Shown here: piece after piece, positions 8,448-17,286 of the stretch
Position numbering within the stretch: the stretch's first letter is position 1
How the letters are laid out: each line of letters starts with the position of its first letter
From: Amycolatopsis japonica
GTDB lineage: Bacteria; Actinomycetota; Actinomycetes; Mycobacteriales; Pseudonocardiaceae
Reading direction: 5' to 3'
DNA length: 64,000 nt
Assembly: GCF_000732925.1 (NCBI RefSeq)
Contig: NZ_CP008953.1
Location: forward strand, 2,666,001-2,730,000
Position numbers and translations under genes: made by a program
Notes under the pieces: generated by a model
What the model was told of the DNA's origin: nothing
Seen by the model: only the letters and a program-made list of their open reading frames with translations
The model's database searches: none

Positions 8448-8849
8448 ATGAGCGCCGAGGACACCGCCGCCATGAGGGCGACCCTGGACGGTCTCGTCCG
8501 CGAGCAGTCGGAGCGCCGGGCACTGCGGGATCAGCGGGCCGACGAGATCAAGGCCAGCTCGCAGGAGTTCATGACCAAACAGGTCCAGACCGCCCAGCGG
8601 TACGTCGAGCACCGGCGGGAATTGGGGCAGCGCAAGACGAAATCCGGTTGGAGCACCGATCGGTCGCACGCGCAGCCGGGGAACACGTCGGCGTTCGAAG
8701 ACGACTCCGTGGACATGGCGGCTCCGTTCGGCTCGGAGCCGCCTCCCGTCCCCACCGGACGCGACACGCCCCGGCGTGCTCCTCGCGCCCGCCCGGCACC
8801 GGCCGACGACGAGGACGACGCCTTCCTCAACAACCGTTGGCGCGACTGA
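8448..8849 (+). CDS. hypothetical partner of the WXG protein
   Basis: A 133-residue protein starting at ATG 8448 behind GGGGAG. The first 75 residues are a charged helix likely to form a coiled coil (AAMRATLDGLVREQSERRAL onward); the rest is disordered and rich in Pro, Arg and Asp, ending DDEDDAFLNNRWRD. I do not recognise the family. Only 20 bases separate it from the large WXG gene, so it is probably the last gene of that operon. A coiled-coil chaperone or structural partner for the exported protein is possible, but the sequence does not show it. Confidence 0.65.
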   Translation: MSAEDTAAMRATLDGLVREQSERRALRDQRADEIKASSQEFMTKQVQTAQRYVEHRRELGQRKTKSGWSTDRSHAQPGNTSAFEDDSVDMAAPFGSEPPPVPTGRDTPRRAPRARPAPADDEDDAFLNNRWRD

Positions 8850-8859
8850 CGTCGCGCTG

Positions 8860-10197
8860 TCAGACGACGAGGCCGAGCACCAGCACGATCGGGAGCGAGA
8901 TCACCGACGCCAGTGACATGGCGACGGTGTGGGTCTTGAACGTGCCCCGGGTGCTCAGCCCGAGCAGGGATTGGAACATCCAGAAGAAGTTGCTGCTCAC
9001 GTGAGGGAGGAACAGGGCGCCGGAGCAGGCGGCGAGGGCGACCAGCACCACCGGGACGCCGAGTGAGCCCGCGATCGGCGCGAGGATGCCCGCCGCGGTG
9101 ATCGCGGAGATCGAGATCGATCCCATCGCGATGTGCAGGACCGCGGCGATCAGCCAGACGAGTACCAAGGGCGGCAGGAAACCGGTGCCGAACGAACTCG
9201 CCAGCACGTCGCGCAGCCCCGACTTGCCGATCACCTCGGCGACCGAGCCGGAGAGCCCGGACAGCACGAGAATGGGGCCGGCCAGCGCGAGCGCCTTGCC
9301 GACGGCCGCGTTGACTTCGGACGGGGGAAGGACGCGCCGGGCGAGCAGATGCGCGAGGCCGGCGCCGATCGCCATCGCGATCACCGGCTCGCTCAGCAGC
9401 GAGACAGGCCCGAGCGGGAAGCGGAAGGCGTCCGCGAGCGCGCCGAGGGCGATCAACGACAAGGTAAGCAGGACCGGTGAGACGGACAGCGACAGGGGAA
9501 GTTGCCGGGTGACGGTGGTGGTGACGGCTGTTTCGCCGCCGGTGTCGGACTTGAGCTCGTCGGTGGCCGGATTCCACCGGAGCGCCCGGCGCAGCAACAC
9601 GGTGAAGACGAGCGTCGTGAGGACCGCTGTCGGGACTCCGACGGTCAGTCCGAACAGGAACATCTCGCCGAGAGGCACCCGGAGAAGTCCCGCGACGGCC
9701 AGCGCGGCGACGCCGGGGACGACGAACACGAGCCCGACCTCGATCCCCGCGGTCAGCGCGCCGCCCATGAGCGCGACACCCCGCGGGCCCAGCCTGCCGC
9801 CGAGGCGCCGGGCGAGCGGCGCGGTGAGCACCAGGACCACGTCGGAGTAGATCGACGTGAACACGGTCGACAGCGAGACCGCGAACACCATCGGCACCCG
9901 TTTCTCGCCGAAGACGCCCAAGAGCCGTTCGAGGACGCGATGCAGGGTGTTCGTGGCCGTGAGCAATGACCCGATGACGACCCCGAACGTGATGAGCATG
10001 CCGATCTCGGCCATCACGTCACCGAATCCGGTGGCGAGCGCTTCGGTCGTGCCGTCCACCCCGAGCCCCGTGGCGAGCCCCAGATAGGTGGCGCCGATCA
10101 GCAGGCCGAAGATCGGGGGCGTCTTGAGCCAGGTGATCATCACGACGATGCCCACGATGGCGATACCGGTGTGGGCAAGGAGCCAGGCATCGGACAC
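8860..10197 (-). CDS. GntP-family gluconate/organic acid:H+ symporter
   Basis: A 445-residue integral membrane protein with about 12-14 hydrophobic spans and GntP-family landmarks: the N-terminal IVGIVVMITWLKTPPIFGLL, the loop FTSIYSDVVLVLTAPLARRL, and a C-terminal half with HIAMGSISISAITAAGI and LPHVSSNFFWMFQ. The family imports gluconate or related sugar acids with protons. The start was set at GTG 10197, preceded by GAGGAGGG. It is divergent from the LysR gene at 10341, with an LTTR box between, so the regulator probably controls it. Which acid is carried cannot be told from sequence. Confidence 0.88.
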   Translation of the reverse strand: MSDAWLLAHTGIAIVGIVVMITWLKTPPIFGLLIGATYLGLATGLGVDGTTEALATGFGDVMAEIGMLITFGVVIGSLLTATNTLHRVLERLLGVFGEKRVPMVFAVSLSTVFTSIYSDVVLVLTAPLARRLGGRLGPRGVALMGGALTAGIEVGLVFVVPGVAALAVAGLLRVPLGEMFLFGLTVGVPTAVLTTLVFTVLLRRALRWNPATDELKSDTGGETAVTTTVTRQLPLSLSVSPVLLTLSLIALGALADAFRFPLGPVSLLSEPVIAMAIGAGLAHLLARRVLPPSEVNAAVGKALALAGPILVLSGLSGSVAEVIGKSGLRDVLASSFGTGFLPPLVLVWLIAAVLHIAMGSISISAITAAGILAPIAGSLGVPVVLVALAACSGALFLPHVSSNFFWMFQSLLGLSTRGTFKTHTVAMSLASVISLPIVLVLGLVV

Positions 10198-10305
10198 GGT
10201 GCCCTCCTCGGGCTCGCGGCGGGACGGCGCCGGTGCCGTCCCTCGTAGCGACCCAGTAAGCCCTTCGGGTGGCTCGCCGGTCCAAGACCGGGTAGCTGGC
10301 AAGCT

Positions 10306-10322
10306 GATAGGCCTCGACTATC
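10306..10322. promoter_or_regulatory. candidate LysR-type operator (T-N11-A box)
   Basis: The inverted repeat GATAG-gcctcga-CTATC contains the textbook T-N11-A spacing of LysR-type boxes. It lies 18 bases before the LysR start codon and 108 bases before the divergent GntP gene, as expected for a site that serves both autoregulation and target control. Confidence 0.6.
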
Positions 10323-10340
10323 GACCGCGAGGAGGCCGGA

Positions 10341-11219
10341 GTGGATGCCCGTCAACTGAAGTACTTCCTGGCCGTCGTCGACGCCGGAAGCGTCCACCGG
10401 GCCGCTGAGCAGCTCTTCGTCGCCCAACCGTCGGTCTCCCAGTCCTTGCGCACGCTCGAGCGAGATCTCGGGAGTCTCCTGTTCCACCGGACCGGCCGTC
10501 GCCTGGTGCTGACCGCTGCGGGGCACGCGCTCGTGGCGCCCGCGCGGGAGGTCCTGCGCGGGCTGGAGCTCGCCAGGGCGACGGTCGAAGCCGTCGACGG
10601 TCTCCTCGGCGGGGAACTGGTCATCGCGTCGATGCCGTCGCAATCGGTCAGCCCGCTCACGGACCTCATCGCCGCCTTCGCCGCCGCCAACCCGCTGGTG
10701 CGGATCTCCGTCCGCGCGGCGAGCACACCCGCCGACGTCGGGAAGATGCTCACGACCGGCGACGTCGAACTCGGCGTGGTCGCGGCCTCGCCGACGGCGG
10801 CGGAACTGCCTGGCCTGGAGGCGTCGCATCTGGAGACGCAGCGCTTCGCCTTGCTGGCCCGCGACGAGGCGGCGCTTCCCGCCACGGACCCGGTCCGCCC
10901 CGCCGAACTCGCCGGGGCCGCGCTCATCGTGGGCCAGCAGGGCACAGGCATGCGCCGTGTGGCGGATGCCGTGCTCCGTGAAGCTCCCGGCAGCCGGTTC
11001 GCCGTCGAAGTGGAACATCGGGAAGCCGTTCTGCCGCTCGTTCTCGCCGGAGTCGGCATCGCGGTGGTCAGCGATTCCTGGCGCGCGCTGGCGAAAGCGG
11101 CGGGCGCGTCCGTCCGGGCGCTCGACTGCCCCGATTCGCTGGCGGTGTCGCTGGTGCATCGGCCGGGGCGGCTGAGCCCTGCTGCGGCGGCCTTCCTCGA
11201 CTTGGCTGTGGCGGCCTGA
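10341..11219 (+). CDS. LysR-family transcriptional regulator
   Basis: A 292-residue LTTR. The N-terminal winged HTH is clear (LKYFLAVVDAGSVHRAAEQL, then FVAQPSVSQSLRTLERDLG), followed by a periplasmic-binding-type effector domain (about 88-290, with LVIASMPSQSVSPLTDLIAAF). The start GTG 10341 has GAGGAGG upstream. It is divergent from the GntP permease and probably senses the acid that the permease imports; the ligand is inferred only from context. Its stop lies one base before the end of the converging ABC permease gene. Confidence 0.9.
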   Translation: MDARQLKYFLAVVDAGSVHRAAEQLFVAQPSVSQSLRTLERDLGSLLFHRTGRRLVLTAAGHALVAPAREVLRGLELARATVEAVDGLLGGELVIASMPSQSVSPLTDLIAAFAAANPLVRISVRAASTPADVGKMLTTGDVELGVVAASPTAAELPGLEASHLETQRFALLARDEAALPATDPVRPAELAGAALIVGQQGTGMRRVADAVLREAPGSRFAVEVEHREAVLPLVLAGVGIAVVSDSWRALAKAAGASVRALDCPDSLAVSLVHRPGRLSPAAAAFLDLAVAA

Positions 11220-11220
11220 A

Positions 11221-11979
11221 TCAGGCGTCTCGTCTGCCGATGGCGGCCAATCCTGCGTAGGTCGCGGCCGTCACCCACACGGCCATCGCGACGAGTGCGC
11301 CGAGCGGAGACAGCTGGGCTTCCGTGCCGCTGAGTTGGACGGCCAGCTCCGAGGGCAGGACCGCGGTGATCCGGTCGTTCCATGGCGCGGGAAGCAGCAT
11401 CTGCGGCGCCATGGGCAACGCGAAGAGCAGGACGGCCATGGCGACCAAGGTTCCCGCCGTGGACTTGATCACCGTGGCGAGACCGAGCGCGATCAGGGCG
11501 ACGACCATCATGAGCAGGCCTTCGGCCAGTATCACCGGAAGCCCGGTGGCCACGGAGGTCAAGGGCCCGATCGGCCGGTCGCCGATCACCAGCCTGCTCA
11601 CGAAGAAGGTCGCAACGGCGACCGCTTCGCCTGTGATCAGGCTGGTCGCGGCGACGACCATGACCTTGCCCAGTAGGAGTTTCCGCCGGACGGGGACCGC
11701 GACCAGGCTGGTGCGGATCATCCCGGTAAAGTACTCGGCCGTCGCGGTGAGGATGCCGAACGTCATCAAGCACAGTTGCACGACGGTGAGGACGGAGGTT
11801 CCGTCACCGAGGCCGCCGAAATGCGCTCGCTCGTCCGGGGTGGCCGCGTCCCACGCGCCCGCGGAGATCAGGGCCATCAGGCCGCCGACGAGAACGGCCG
11901 CGACCGAAAAGCCGAGCAGGGCGCAGGTCGAGCGGATCGATCTCGCTTTGATGGTCTCCGAGGCGATGATGTCGATCAC
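11221..11979 (-). CDS. ABC-2-type transporter permease
   Basis: A 252-residue membrane protein with about six spans (STCALLGFSVAAVLVGGLM, VVQLCLMTFGILTATAEYF, MMVVALIALGLATVIKSTA and others), matching ABC-2 permeases. The start GTG 11979 overlaps the stop of the ATP-binding gene (GTGA at 11976-11979), so the two subunits are translationally coupled. The motif ATAEYFTGMIRTSL resembles bacitracin/lantibiotic-type exporters in which this segment follows TM2. The substrate is unknown. Confidence 0.85.
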   Translation of the reverse strand: MIDIIASETIKARSIRSTCALLGFSVAAVLVGGLMALISAGAWDAATPDERAHFGGLGDGTSVLTVVQLCLMTFGILTATAEYFTGMIRTSLVAVPVRRKLLLGKVMVVAATSLITGEAVAVATFFVSRLVIGDRPIGPLTSVATGLPVILAEGLLMMVVALIALGLATVIKSTAGTLVAMAVLLFALPMAPQMLLPAPWNDRITAVLPSELAVQLSGTEAQLSPLGALVAMAVWVTAATYAGLAAIGRRDA

Positions 11980-12887
11980 GAGGTCGTCCTTCCCGCACGG
12001 TATTCGGTGCTGTCGTCGGTGAGCTTGAGGTAGGCGTCTTCGAGGGAGTCGCTGCGCGGCGTCAGCTCGTGCACGGCGATGTGGTGTCGCAAGGCGATGT
12101 CGCCGATCGCCGCCGCGTCGAGTCCTTGTGCGGCAAGGCTTCCATCGGTCTGGCGGGTGACGGTCGCACCCGCTGTGCGCAGCAGCCTGGCCAGCTCGGC
12201 GTCGTCCGGTGTGCGCACCAGCACGTCGCGCCGGAATCGTTCGGCGAGTTCGGGGACCGAGGCTTCCGCGATCAGCCTGCCCCGGCCGATGACGACGATG
12301 TGGTCCGCGGTGAGTTCCATTTCGCTCATGAGGTGGCTGGAGACGAGGACGGTCCTGCCTTCGCCCGCCAGCGAGCGCATGAGGTCGCGGATCCACCGGA
12401 TCCCTTCCGGATCGAGACCGTTGCCCGGTTCGTCGAACAGGAGGATCCCGGGATCACCGAGCAGGGCCGCGGCGATCCCGAGCCGTTGTCTCATGCCGAG
12501 CGAGAAACCGCCGATCCGTTTGCCCGCGACGGAGGCGAGACCGACGCGGTCCAGCACCGTCCTCACCCTCGCCTTGCCGATTCCGTTGCTGCGGGCCAGA
12601 CAGTGCAGGTGATCGAAGGCGCGGCGCCCGCCATGGACGGCGGCTGCGTCGAGTAACGCGCCGACGTGATGCAGAGGGCGCTCGATGGCGGCGTACCGCC
12701 TGCCGTTGATCAACGCCTCGCCGGAGGTCGGAGCGTCCAGGCCGAGAATGGCCCGCATGGTGGTGGACTTGCCCGCCCCGTTGGGGCCGAGGAAACCGGT
12801 CACGTGGCCGGGTTCGACCCGGAACGACAGGTTGTCGACGGCGACCGCCGGGCCGTAGCGCTTGGTCAATTCCCTGAGCTCGATCAT
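11976..12887 (-). CDS. ABC transporter ATP-binding protein
   Basis: A 303-residue ATPase with Walker A GPNGAGKST (residues 34-42), signature FSLGMRQRL, Walker B GILLFDEP and the switch region LVSSHLMSEM. The C-terminal 80 residues are the extension typical of drug- and lantibiotic-exporting BcrA-like ATPases. Coupled to the permease gene by a four-base overlap. No strong ribosome-binding site stands before ATG 12887. Likely self-protection or efflux; the substrate cannot be inferred from neighbours. Confidence 0.88.
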   Translation of the reverse strand: MIELRELTKRYGPAVAVDNLSFRVEPGHVTGFLGPNGAGKSTTMRAILGLDAPTSGEALINGRRYAAIERPLHHVGALLDAAAVHGGRRAFDHLHCLARSNGIGKARVRTVLDRVGLASVAGKRIGGFSLGMRQRLGIAAALLGDPGILLFDEPGNGLDPEGIRWIRDLMRSLAGEGRTVLVSSHLMSEMELTADHIVVIGRGRLIAEASVPELAERFRRDVLVRTPDDAELARLLRTAGATVTRQTDGSLAAQGLDAAAIGDIALRHHIAVHELTPRSDSLEDAYLKLTDDSTEYRAGRTTS

Positions 12888-13064
12888 GCCGGAAATGCTG
12901 GCCCGCCAAGGCGATCGGCGAATCGGACCAAGGGCCCAGTTCGGTGCTCGTCCCCCGGTCTGACCGGAGCGTGCGGTCCGACCAGGGGCTGATAGGCGCA
13001 GCCTCTCAACGCGGCAGCAACTGGGTCTTGGACGCGCGCGCCCGCTTCACCGTCAACTGGACCC

Positions 13065-14114
13065 ATGACCAGTTACCGCATCGCGCTCATCCCCGGCGAC
13101 GGCATCGGCGCCGAAGTGCTGCCGCCCGCCCAGGCGGTGCTCGCCGCCGTCGGCAAACGGCACGGGATCGAATTCCGTTACGACTCCTTCGACTGGTCCT
13201 GCGAGCGCTACCTCGCCGAGGGCGCGATGATGCCGTCCGACGGGCTCGACCGGATCCGGCGGCACGACGCCATCCTGCTGGGCGCGGTCGGCTGGCCGGG
13301 AGTGCCGGACCACGTGTCGCTGTGGGGGCTGCTGATCCCCATCCGGCGCGGTTTCCGGCAGTACGTCAACCTGCGGCCGGTCAAGGTGCTCGACGGGGTG
13401 CCGAGCCCGTTGCGCGGCGCCGGGGACGTCGACCTCGTCGTGGTCCGCGAGAACGTCGAAGGTGAGTATTCCGAGATCGGCGGGCGGCTCGGCCGGGGCA
13501 CCGAAGACGAACTGGCCGTGCAGGAGGCGGTGTTCACCCGCAAGGGGGTCACGCGCGTCGTCGAGTACGCCTGCGAACTGGCCAAGACCCGCCGCAACCA
13601 CGTGACTTCGGCGACGAAGAGCAACGGGATCGTCCACACGATGCCGTTCTGGGACGAAGTGGTGGAGGAGGTGGCGGGGCGGCATCCGGACGTGCGCACC
13701 GGAAAGGAGCACATCGACGCGCTCGCCGCGAAGCTGGTCCTGGCGCCGGAACGGTTCGACGTGATCGTCGGTTCCAACCTCTTCGGGGACATCCTGAGCG
13801 ACCTGGCGGCCGCGATGGCCGGGAGCATCGGGGTCGCTCCGGCGGCGAATCTCAACCCGGAGCGGGAGTTTCCGTCGATGTTCGAGCCGGTGCACGGCTC
13901 CGCTCCCGACATCGCGGGGCAGGGCAAGGCGAATCCGTTGGGGGCCTTGTGGTCCGCGGCCATGATGCTCGACCACCTCGGACATCCCGAAGCCGGAGAG
14001 GATCTGCTGGCCGCCGCTTTCGGCGCGCTGGCCGACGGCGTCCGCACCGTCGATCTCGGCGGGACGGCCGACACCGCCGGGTACACGCAAGCGGTGCTGG
14101 ACCGGGTGGGCTGA
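13065..14114 (+). CDS. tartrate/D-malate dehydrogenase (isopropylmalate dehydrogenase family)
   Basis: A 349-residue NAD-dependent hydroxyacid oxidative decarboxylase. The N-terminus IALIPGDGIGAEVLPPA, the loop LRPVKVLDGVPSPLRG, VVRENVEGEYSEIGG, the catalytic region ATKSNGIVHTMPFWDEV and NLFGDILSDLAAAMAGSIG mark the beta-decarboxylating dehydrogenase family. The short form with WGLLIPIRRGFRQYVNLRP is typical of tartrate dehydrogenase and DmlA rather than LeuB, and it is not beside leu genes. Substrate choice among tartrate, D-malate and isopropylmalate is inference. It stands alone, divergent from the ABC genes. Confidence 0.85.
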   Translation: MTSYRIALIPGDGIGAEVLPPAQAVLAAVGKRHGIEFRYDSFDWSCERYLAEGAMMPSDGLDRIRRHDAILLGAVGWPGVPDHVSLWGLLIPIRRGFRQYVNLRPVKVLDGVPSPLRGAGDVDLVVVRENVEGEYSEIGGRLGRGTEDELAVQEAVFTRKGVTRVVEYACELAKTRRNHVTSATKSNGIVHTMPFWDEVVEEVAGRHPDVRTGKEHIDALAAKLVLAPERFDVIVGSNLFGDILSDLAAAMAGSIGVAPAANLNPEREFPSMFEPVHGSAPDIAGQGKANPLGALWSAAMMLDHLGHPEAGEDLLAAAFGALADGVRTVDLGGTADTAGYTQAVLDRVG

Positions 14115-14196
14115 ACGCGTACGGGTTTGCCCTTGCCGCCGCAGGGTATTCGCCCGGGGTGAGACAGGGCGGACCGGTATCAGGGCGGGATGGTTC

Positions 14197-14640
14197 ATGG
14201 TCGACGTGAAGATGACGGTAGACACTTCTCCCGAGCGCGTGTTCGAGGTGCTCGCCGACGGGTGGACCTACGCGGCCTGGGTGGTGGGCGCCTCCCATAT
14301 CCGTGACGTGGACAAGGGCTGGCCCGCGCGGGGAACGCGCATCCATCACTGCGTCGGGTCTTGGCCTGTCCTGCTCGACGACGTCACCAAGGTGCACGTC
14401 GCCGACCCGCCGCGGCTGCTCGAACTCGAGGCGCGGGCCTGGCCGTTCGGTACCGCCCGGATCCGGTTGGAACTGCGGGAAACCGAGCCGGGGACCACGG
14501 AGATCCTGATGTCCGAGCAGGCGACCCGCGGGCCGGGTCGGGTGTTGCCGGAAGCGGCGCAGGCGCTCTTCCTGGTGCCGCGGAACCGGGAATCCTTACG
14601 GCGTCTCGCGGATCTCGCGAAGGGGCGCGCAGCCGCTTAG
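14197..14640 (+). CDS. SRPBCC (polyketide cyclase-like) protein
   Basis: A 147-residue START/SRPBCC-fold protein: strand VDVKMTVDTSPERVFEVLADG at the start, then WTYAAWVVGASHIRDVDKGWP, a beta sheet (LLDDVTKVHVADPPRLLELEA) and the C-terminal helix (NRESLRRLADLAKG). The fold makes a hydrophobic cavity that binds lipids or small molecules; no specific ligand is evident. Its stop overlaps the stop of the converging epimerase gene by a few bases (14637-14640), leaving no room for a terminator. Confidence 0.8.
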   Translation: MVDVKMTVDTSPERVFEVLADGWTYAAWVVGASHIRDVDKGWPARGTRIHHCVGSWPVLLDDVTKVHVADPPRLLELEARAWPFGTARIRLELRETEPGTTEILMSEQATRGPGRVLPEAAQALFLVPRNRESLRRLADLAKGRAAA

Positions 14641-15689
14641 CCGGCGGACTGGTCCTGATGGCTCGGCCGCCCGAACCGGATCCGGTCCCGCGGCGGGTCG
14701 AGGGGGCGGCTGTCGCCGTGGCGGCCGGCGCGGATGGCGGCGAGGAGGTCGGTGATCGTCGCCGCCGGGTCGTGGCGCGGCCGCCAGCCGAGTTCCTCTC
14801 GCGCGCGTCGAGTGTCCACAAGGGACGCTCGATCGGCCAGGCGCAACCAGGACGGGTGCAGAGGTTGCAGCCCCAGCCGCCAGCTCGGCCAAGCCAGCGT
14901 GGTCAGCAGCTTCAGCGGTACCGGAATCCTGAGCCCGCCTGCCAGCTTGGCCAGGTCGCGGCTTTTCAGTACCGGCTCACCGGCGAGGTTGAACGCCCCG
15001 GTCGCGCGGCGGTCGAGGATCGCCCGGATCGCTTGCGCCACATCGTCGGAGTGCACCACCTGCATCCGCAGTCCCGGCCACAAGGGCACCGGGAGCCAGT
15101 CGCCGCCGAGCGGCAACGGCGGCGCCAGCGGGCTGAGCAGCCATCCGGAGAACTCGGCCGCCGCGTCCGGCTGCACGACGCCGCACGGACGGATCCGTGC
15201 CACTCCGATGTCGGGGTAACGACGGCAGAAGTCGTCCAGCTGCGTCTCGAAAGCCGCTTTTCCCGCGCTGTAAGCACTTTCGGCGAGCCCGCCGCAGGGC
15301 CAGTCCTCGTCGACCTCGCGCCAGCGGGCGGCCGGGGTGTAGGCGGCGACCGAGGACGCGCACACGATGTGCTCCACGCCGGCGTCGGCGGCCGCGCGCA
15401 GGACGTTCGCGCTGCCCGCGACGTTGGTGCGGCGCATCGCCGGATCGTCCGCGCGCGGGTGGATCGCCCAGGCGAGGTGCACGACAGCGTCCGCGCCGTC
15501 GAAGACCTCGGTCAGTGTCTCCCAAGCGTCGTTCGCGCCGACGTCCTGCTGGACCCAGCGGGCCGACGAATAGGCCGCGGCGGTCGTATCGGGCCGGTGG
15601 CGTGCCACCCCGATCACGTCGTGGCCGTTCAGAGCCCGGAGCAAGGCGGTCCCGATGTTCCCGCTCGCGCCGGTGACGACGATCTTCAT
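14637..15689 (-). CDS. NAD-dependent epimerase/dehydratase (extended SDR)
   Basis: A 350-residue extended short-chain dehydrogenase. It begins MKIVVTGASGNIGTALLRAL, the Rossmann Gly-rich loop, and has the catalytic YSAGK (Tyr-x-x-x-Lys) in ESAYSAGKAAFE, preceded by CASSVAAY. The start was chosen at ATG 15689, with GAGGACG upstream; an ATG at 15704 that overlaps the previous stop as ATGA would add five residues. The upstream gene is the FAD oxidoreductase, so the two form an operon. A sugar or steroid-like substrate is usual for the family; none is shown here. Confidence 0.87.
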   Translation of the reverse strand: MKIVVTGASGNIGTALLRALNGHDVIGVARHRPDTTAAAYSSARWVQQDVGANDAWETLTEVFDGADAVVHLAWAIHPRADDPAMRRTNVAGSANVLRAAADAGVEHIVCASSVAAYTPAARWREVDEDWPCGGLAESAYSAGKAAFETQLDDFCRRYPDIGVARIRPCGVVQPDAAAEFSGWLLSPLAPPLPLGGDWLPVPLWPGLRMQVVHSDDVAQAIRAILDRRATGAFNLAGEPVLKSRDLAKLAGGLRIPVPLKLLTTLAWPSWRLGLQPLHPSWLRLADRASLVDTRRAREELGWRPRHDPAATITDLLAAIRAGRHGDSRPLDPPRDRIRFGRPSHQDQSAG

Positions 15690-15700
15690 CCGCGGCGTCC

Positions 15701-17284
15701 TCATCGGTAGACGGCGCGATGCGCGGCACGCACCGTCGCCCGGTAGACGGAACCGGCCCAGCCGTCCCTGGCGAGGGCGGCCCTGGCGGCGTTCGACCCG
15801 GGGGCGCCGTGCACCGCCCCGCCGGGATGCGCCGACGCGGACGCCAGAAAGAGCCGGTCGATCGGAGTGTCGGCCCGGCCGAGACCGGGGACGGGCCGGA
15901 AGAAGAGCTGTTGCTGGATCGCCGCGGTCCCGGCGTTGATCGAGCCTTCCACCAGACTGTGGTTTCCTTTCTGCAGCTGGGCGGGCCCGGCGATCGCGCG
16001 GCCGGCGATCAGGTCGCGGAAGCCGGGCGCGTGCCTCTCGATGACCTCCTCCATCCGGTCGGCATGGCGCCGTAACCGGGAATCCGGCCAGGAATCGCCC
16101 CTCGGCACATGGGTGTAGGCCCAGGCCGATTCGGTCCCGGCGGGGGAGCGGGTCGGGTCGGCGGTGGTCATCTGCCCGAGCAGCAGGAAGGGGTCATGGG
16201 GCACCCGCCCGCAGGCGAGATCGTTGGCGATGCCGGCGAGCCCGTCGAGATCCGCTCCGATGTGGACGGTTCCCGCCTGCCCGACTTCGGCGGCGCTCCA
16301 AGGGATGGGTGAGGACAACGCCCAGTCCACCTTGATCGTGGCGTCGTCCCAGACGAACCGGTCCAGATCGGACACCAGCCGCGCGGGCAGATGCTCGGCA
16401 CCGACGAGATCCCGGTACAGCACGGGAGCGGGGACGTCGGCGAGCACGGCCCGGCGGGCACGAACCGTCCGCCCGTCCGCGTCACGGACACCCACCGCCC
16501 GGCCGGCCGAGAGCATCACCTCAATGACCGGAGTGCCGCAGACGATCTCGCCGCCCTTGGCGGTCAGGCGGTTCACCAGCGCATCGGTCAGCCGTCCGGC
16601 CCCTCCCTCCGGGACCGGGAACCCGACGTCCTGGCCGAGCATGGTCAGCAGCCAGCCGAAGACACCGCTCCCGGCCTGGTCCGGGCCGAGATCTGTGTGC
16701 ATCGCGTTGCCCGCGAGCAGCAGCCGGGCGCCCGCACCGTCGAATTTCTCCTTGCCGAGCCCGCGAGCGGTCAGCGTCAGCATCCTCGCCAGCCGGAGCG
16801 CCTCCGCGGTGCCGAGCGTCTTGAACAGCCGCGCTCCCGACCGAACCGGCGGAAAGGGACGCACGATCGCGTCCAGCAGCGGCTCGCGCAGACGCCGCCA
16901 GCTCGCGTGTTCGGCCCGTAAGTTGTCCGCGTCCCGTTCGTCGAACTCCGCGACGGAACGCGCGGTGCGTTCGAGGTCGCGGGACTGCAGGACGTACCGG
17001 TCGTCGGGCAGCACATGCGCCAGCACCGCCGGGGCGTGCCGCCAGCGCAGGCCGTGCTCCTCGAGACCTAGCCCGGCGAGCACCGGTGAGGCCGCTCCGA
17101 GCGGGTAGAAGGCGCTGTAGACGTCGTTCCGGAAACCCGGCGCGGTGAGTTCTTCGGTCCGCACCGCGCCGCCGGGCTTCGGCGTCGCCTCGATGACCAG
17201 CGTCTCCCAGCCCGCGTCGGCCAGCAGGTTGGCCGCGACCAGGCCGTTCGGCCCCGACCCGACCACGACGGCGTCGACTTCCAT
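15701..17284 (-). CDS. phytoene desaturase-like FAD-dependent oxidoreductase
   Basis: A 527-residue flavoprotein. The dinucleotide-binding fold VVVGSGPNGLVAANLL is at residues 6-21 and the C-terminal FAD motif LFLASASAHPGGAVHGAPG near the end. Family members include carotenoid desaturases and isomerases and human PYROXD2-like enzymes; no phytoene synthase is nearby, so a carotenoid role is unlikely. ATG 17284 lies two bases beyond the end of the N-acetyltransferase gene, and the stop overlaps a possible start of the epimerase, so the three genes are likely one operon under the TetR regulator at 18196. Confidence 0.87.
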   Translation of the reverse strand: MEVDAVVVGSGPNGLVAANLLADAGWETLVIEATPKPGGAVRTEELTAPGFRNDVYSAFYPLGAASPVLAGLGLEEHGLRWRHAPAVLAHVLPDDRYVLQSRDLERTARSVAEFDERDADNLRAEHASWRRLREPLLDAIVRPFPPVRSGARLFKTLGTAEALRLARMLTLTARGLGKEKFDGAGARLLLAGNAMHTDLGPDQAGSGVFGWLLTMLGQDVGFPVPEGGAGRLTDALVNRLTAKGGEIVCGTPVIEVMLSAGRAVGVRDADGRTVRARRAVLADVPAPVLYRDLVGAEHLPARLVSDLDRFVWDDATIKVDWALSSPIPWSAAEVGQAGTVHIGADLDGLAGIANDLACGRVPHDPFLLLGQMTTADPTRSPAGTESAWAYTHVPRGDSWPDSRLRRHADRMEEVIERHAPGFRDLIAGRAIAGPAQLQKGNHSLVEGSINAGTAAIQQQLFFRPVPGLGRADTPIDRLFLASASAHPGGAVHGAPGSNAARAALARDGWAGSVYRATVRAAHRAVYR

Positions 17285-17286
17285 GA

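Noticed and set aside
5443-8523. Open frame of 1026 codons on the minus strand over the WXG gene
   Set aside because: Low-complexity shadow of the Gly/Pro-rich gene; it lacks a ribosome-binding site, and the plus-strand frame has domain structure and operon fit.
5135-8849. Type VII secretion system proper
   Set aside because: Only substrate-like and partner genes are present; no EccB, EccC, EccD or mycosin gene is in the window.
15701-17284. Carotenoid biosynthesis gene cluster
   Set aside because: The oxidoreductase is phytoene desaturase-like, but no crtB, crtE or lycopene cyclase gene is nearby.
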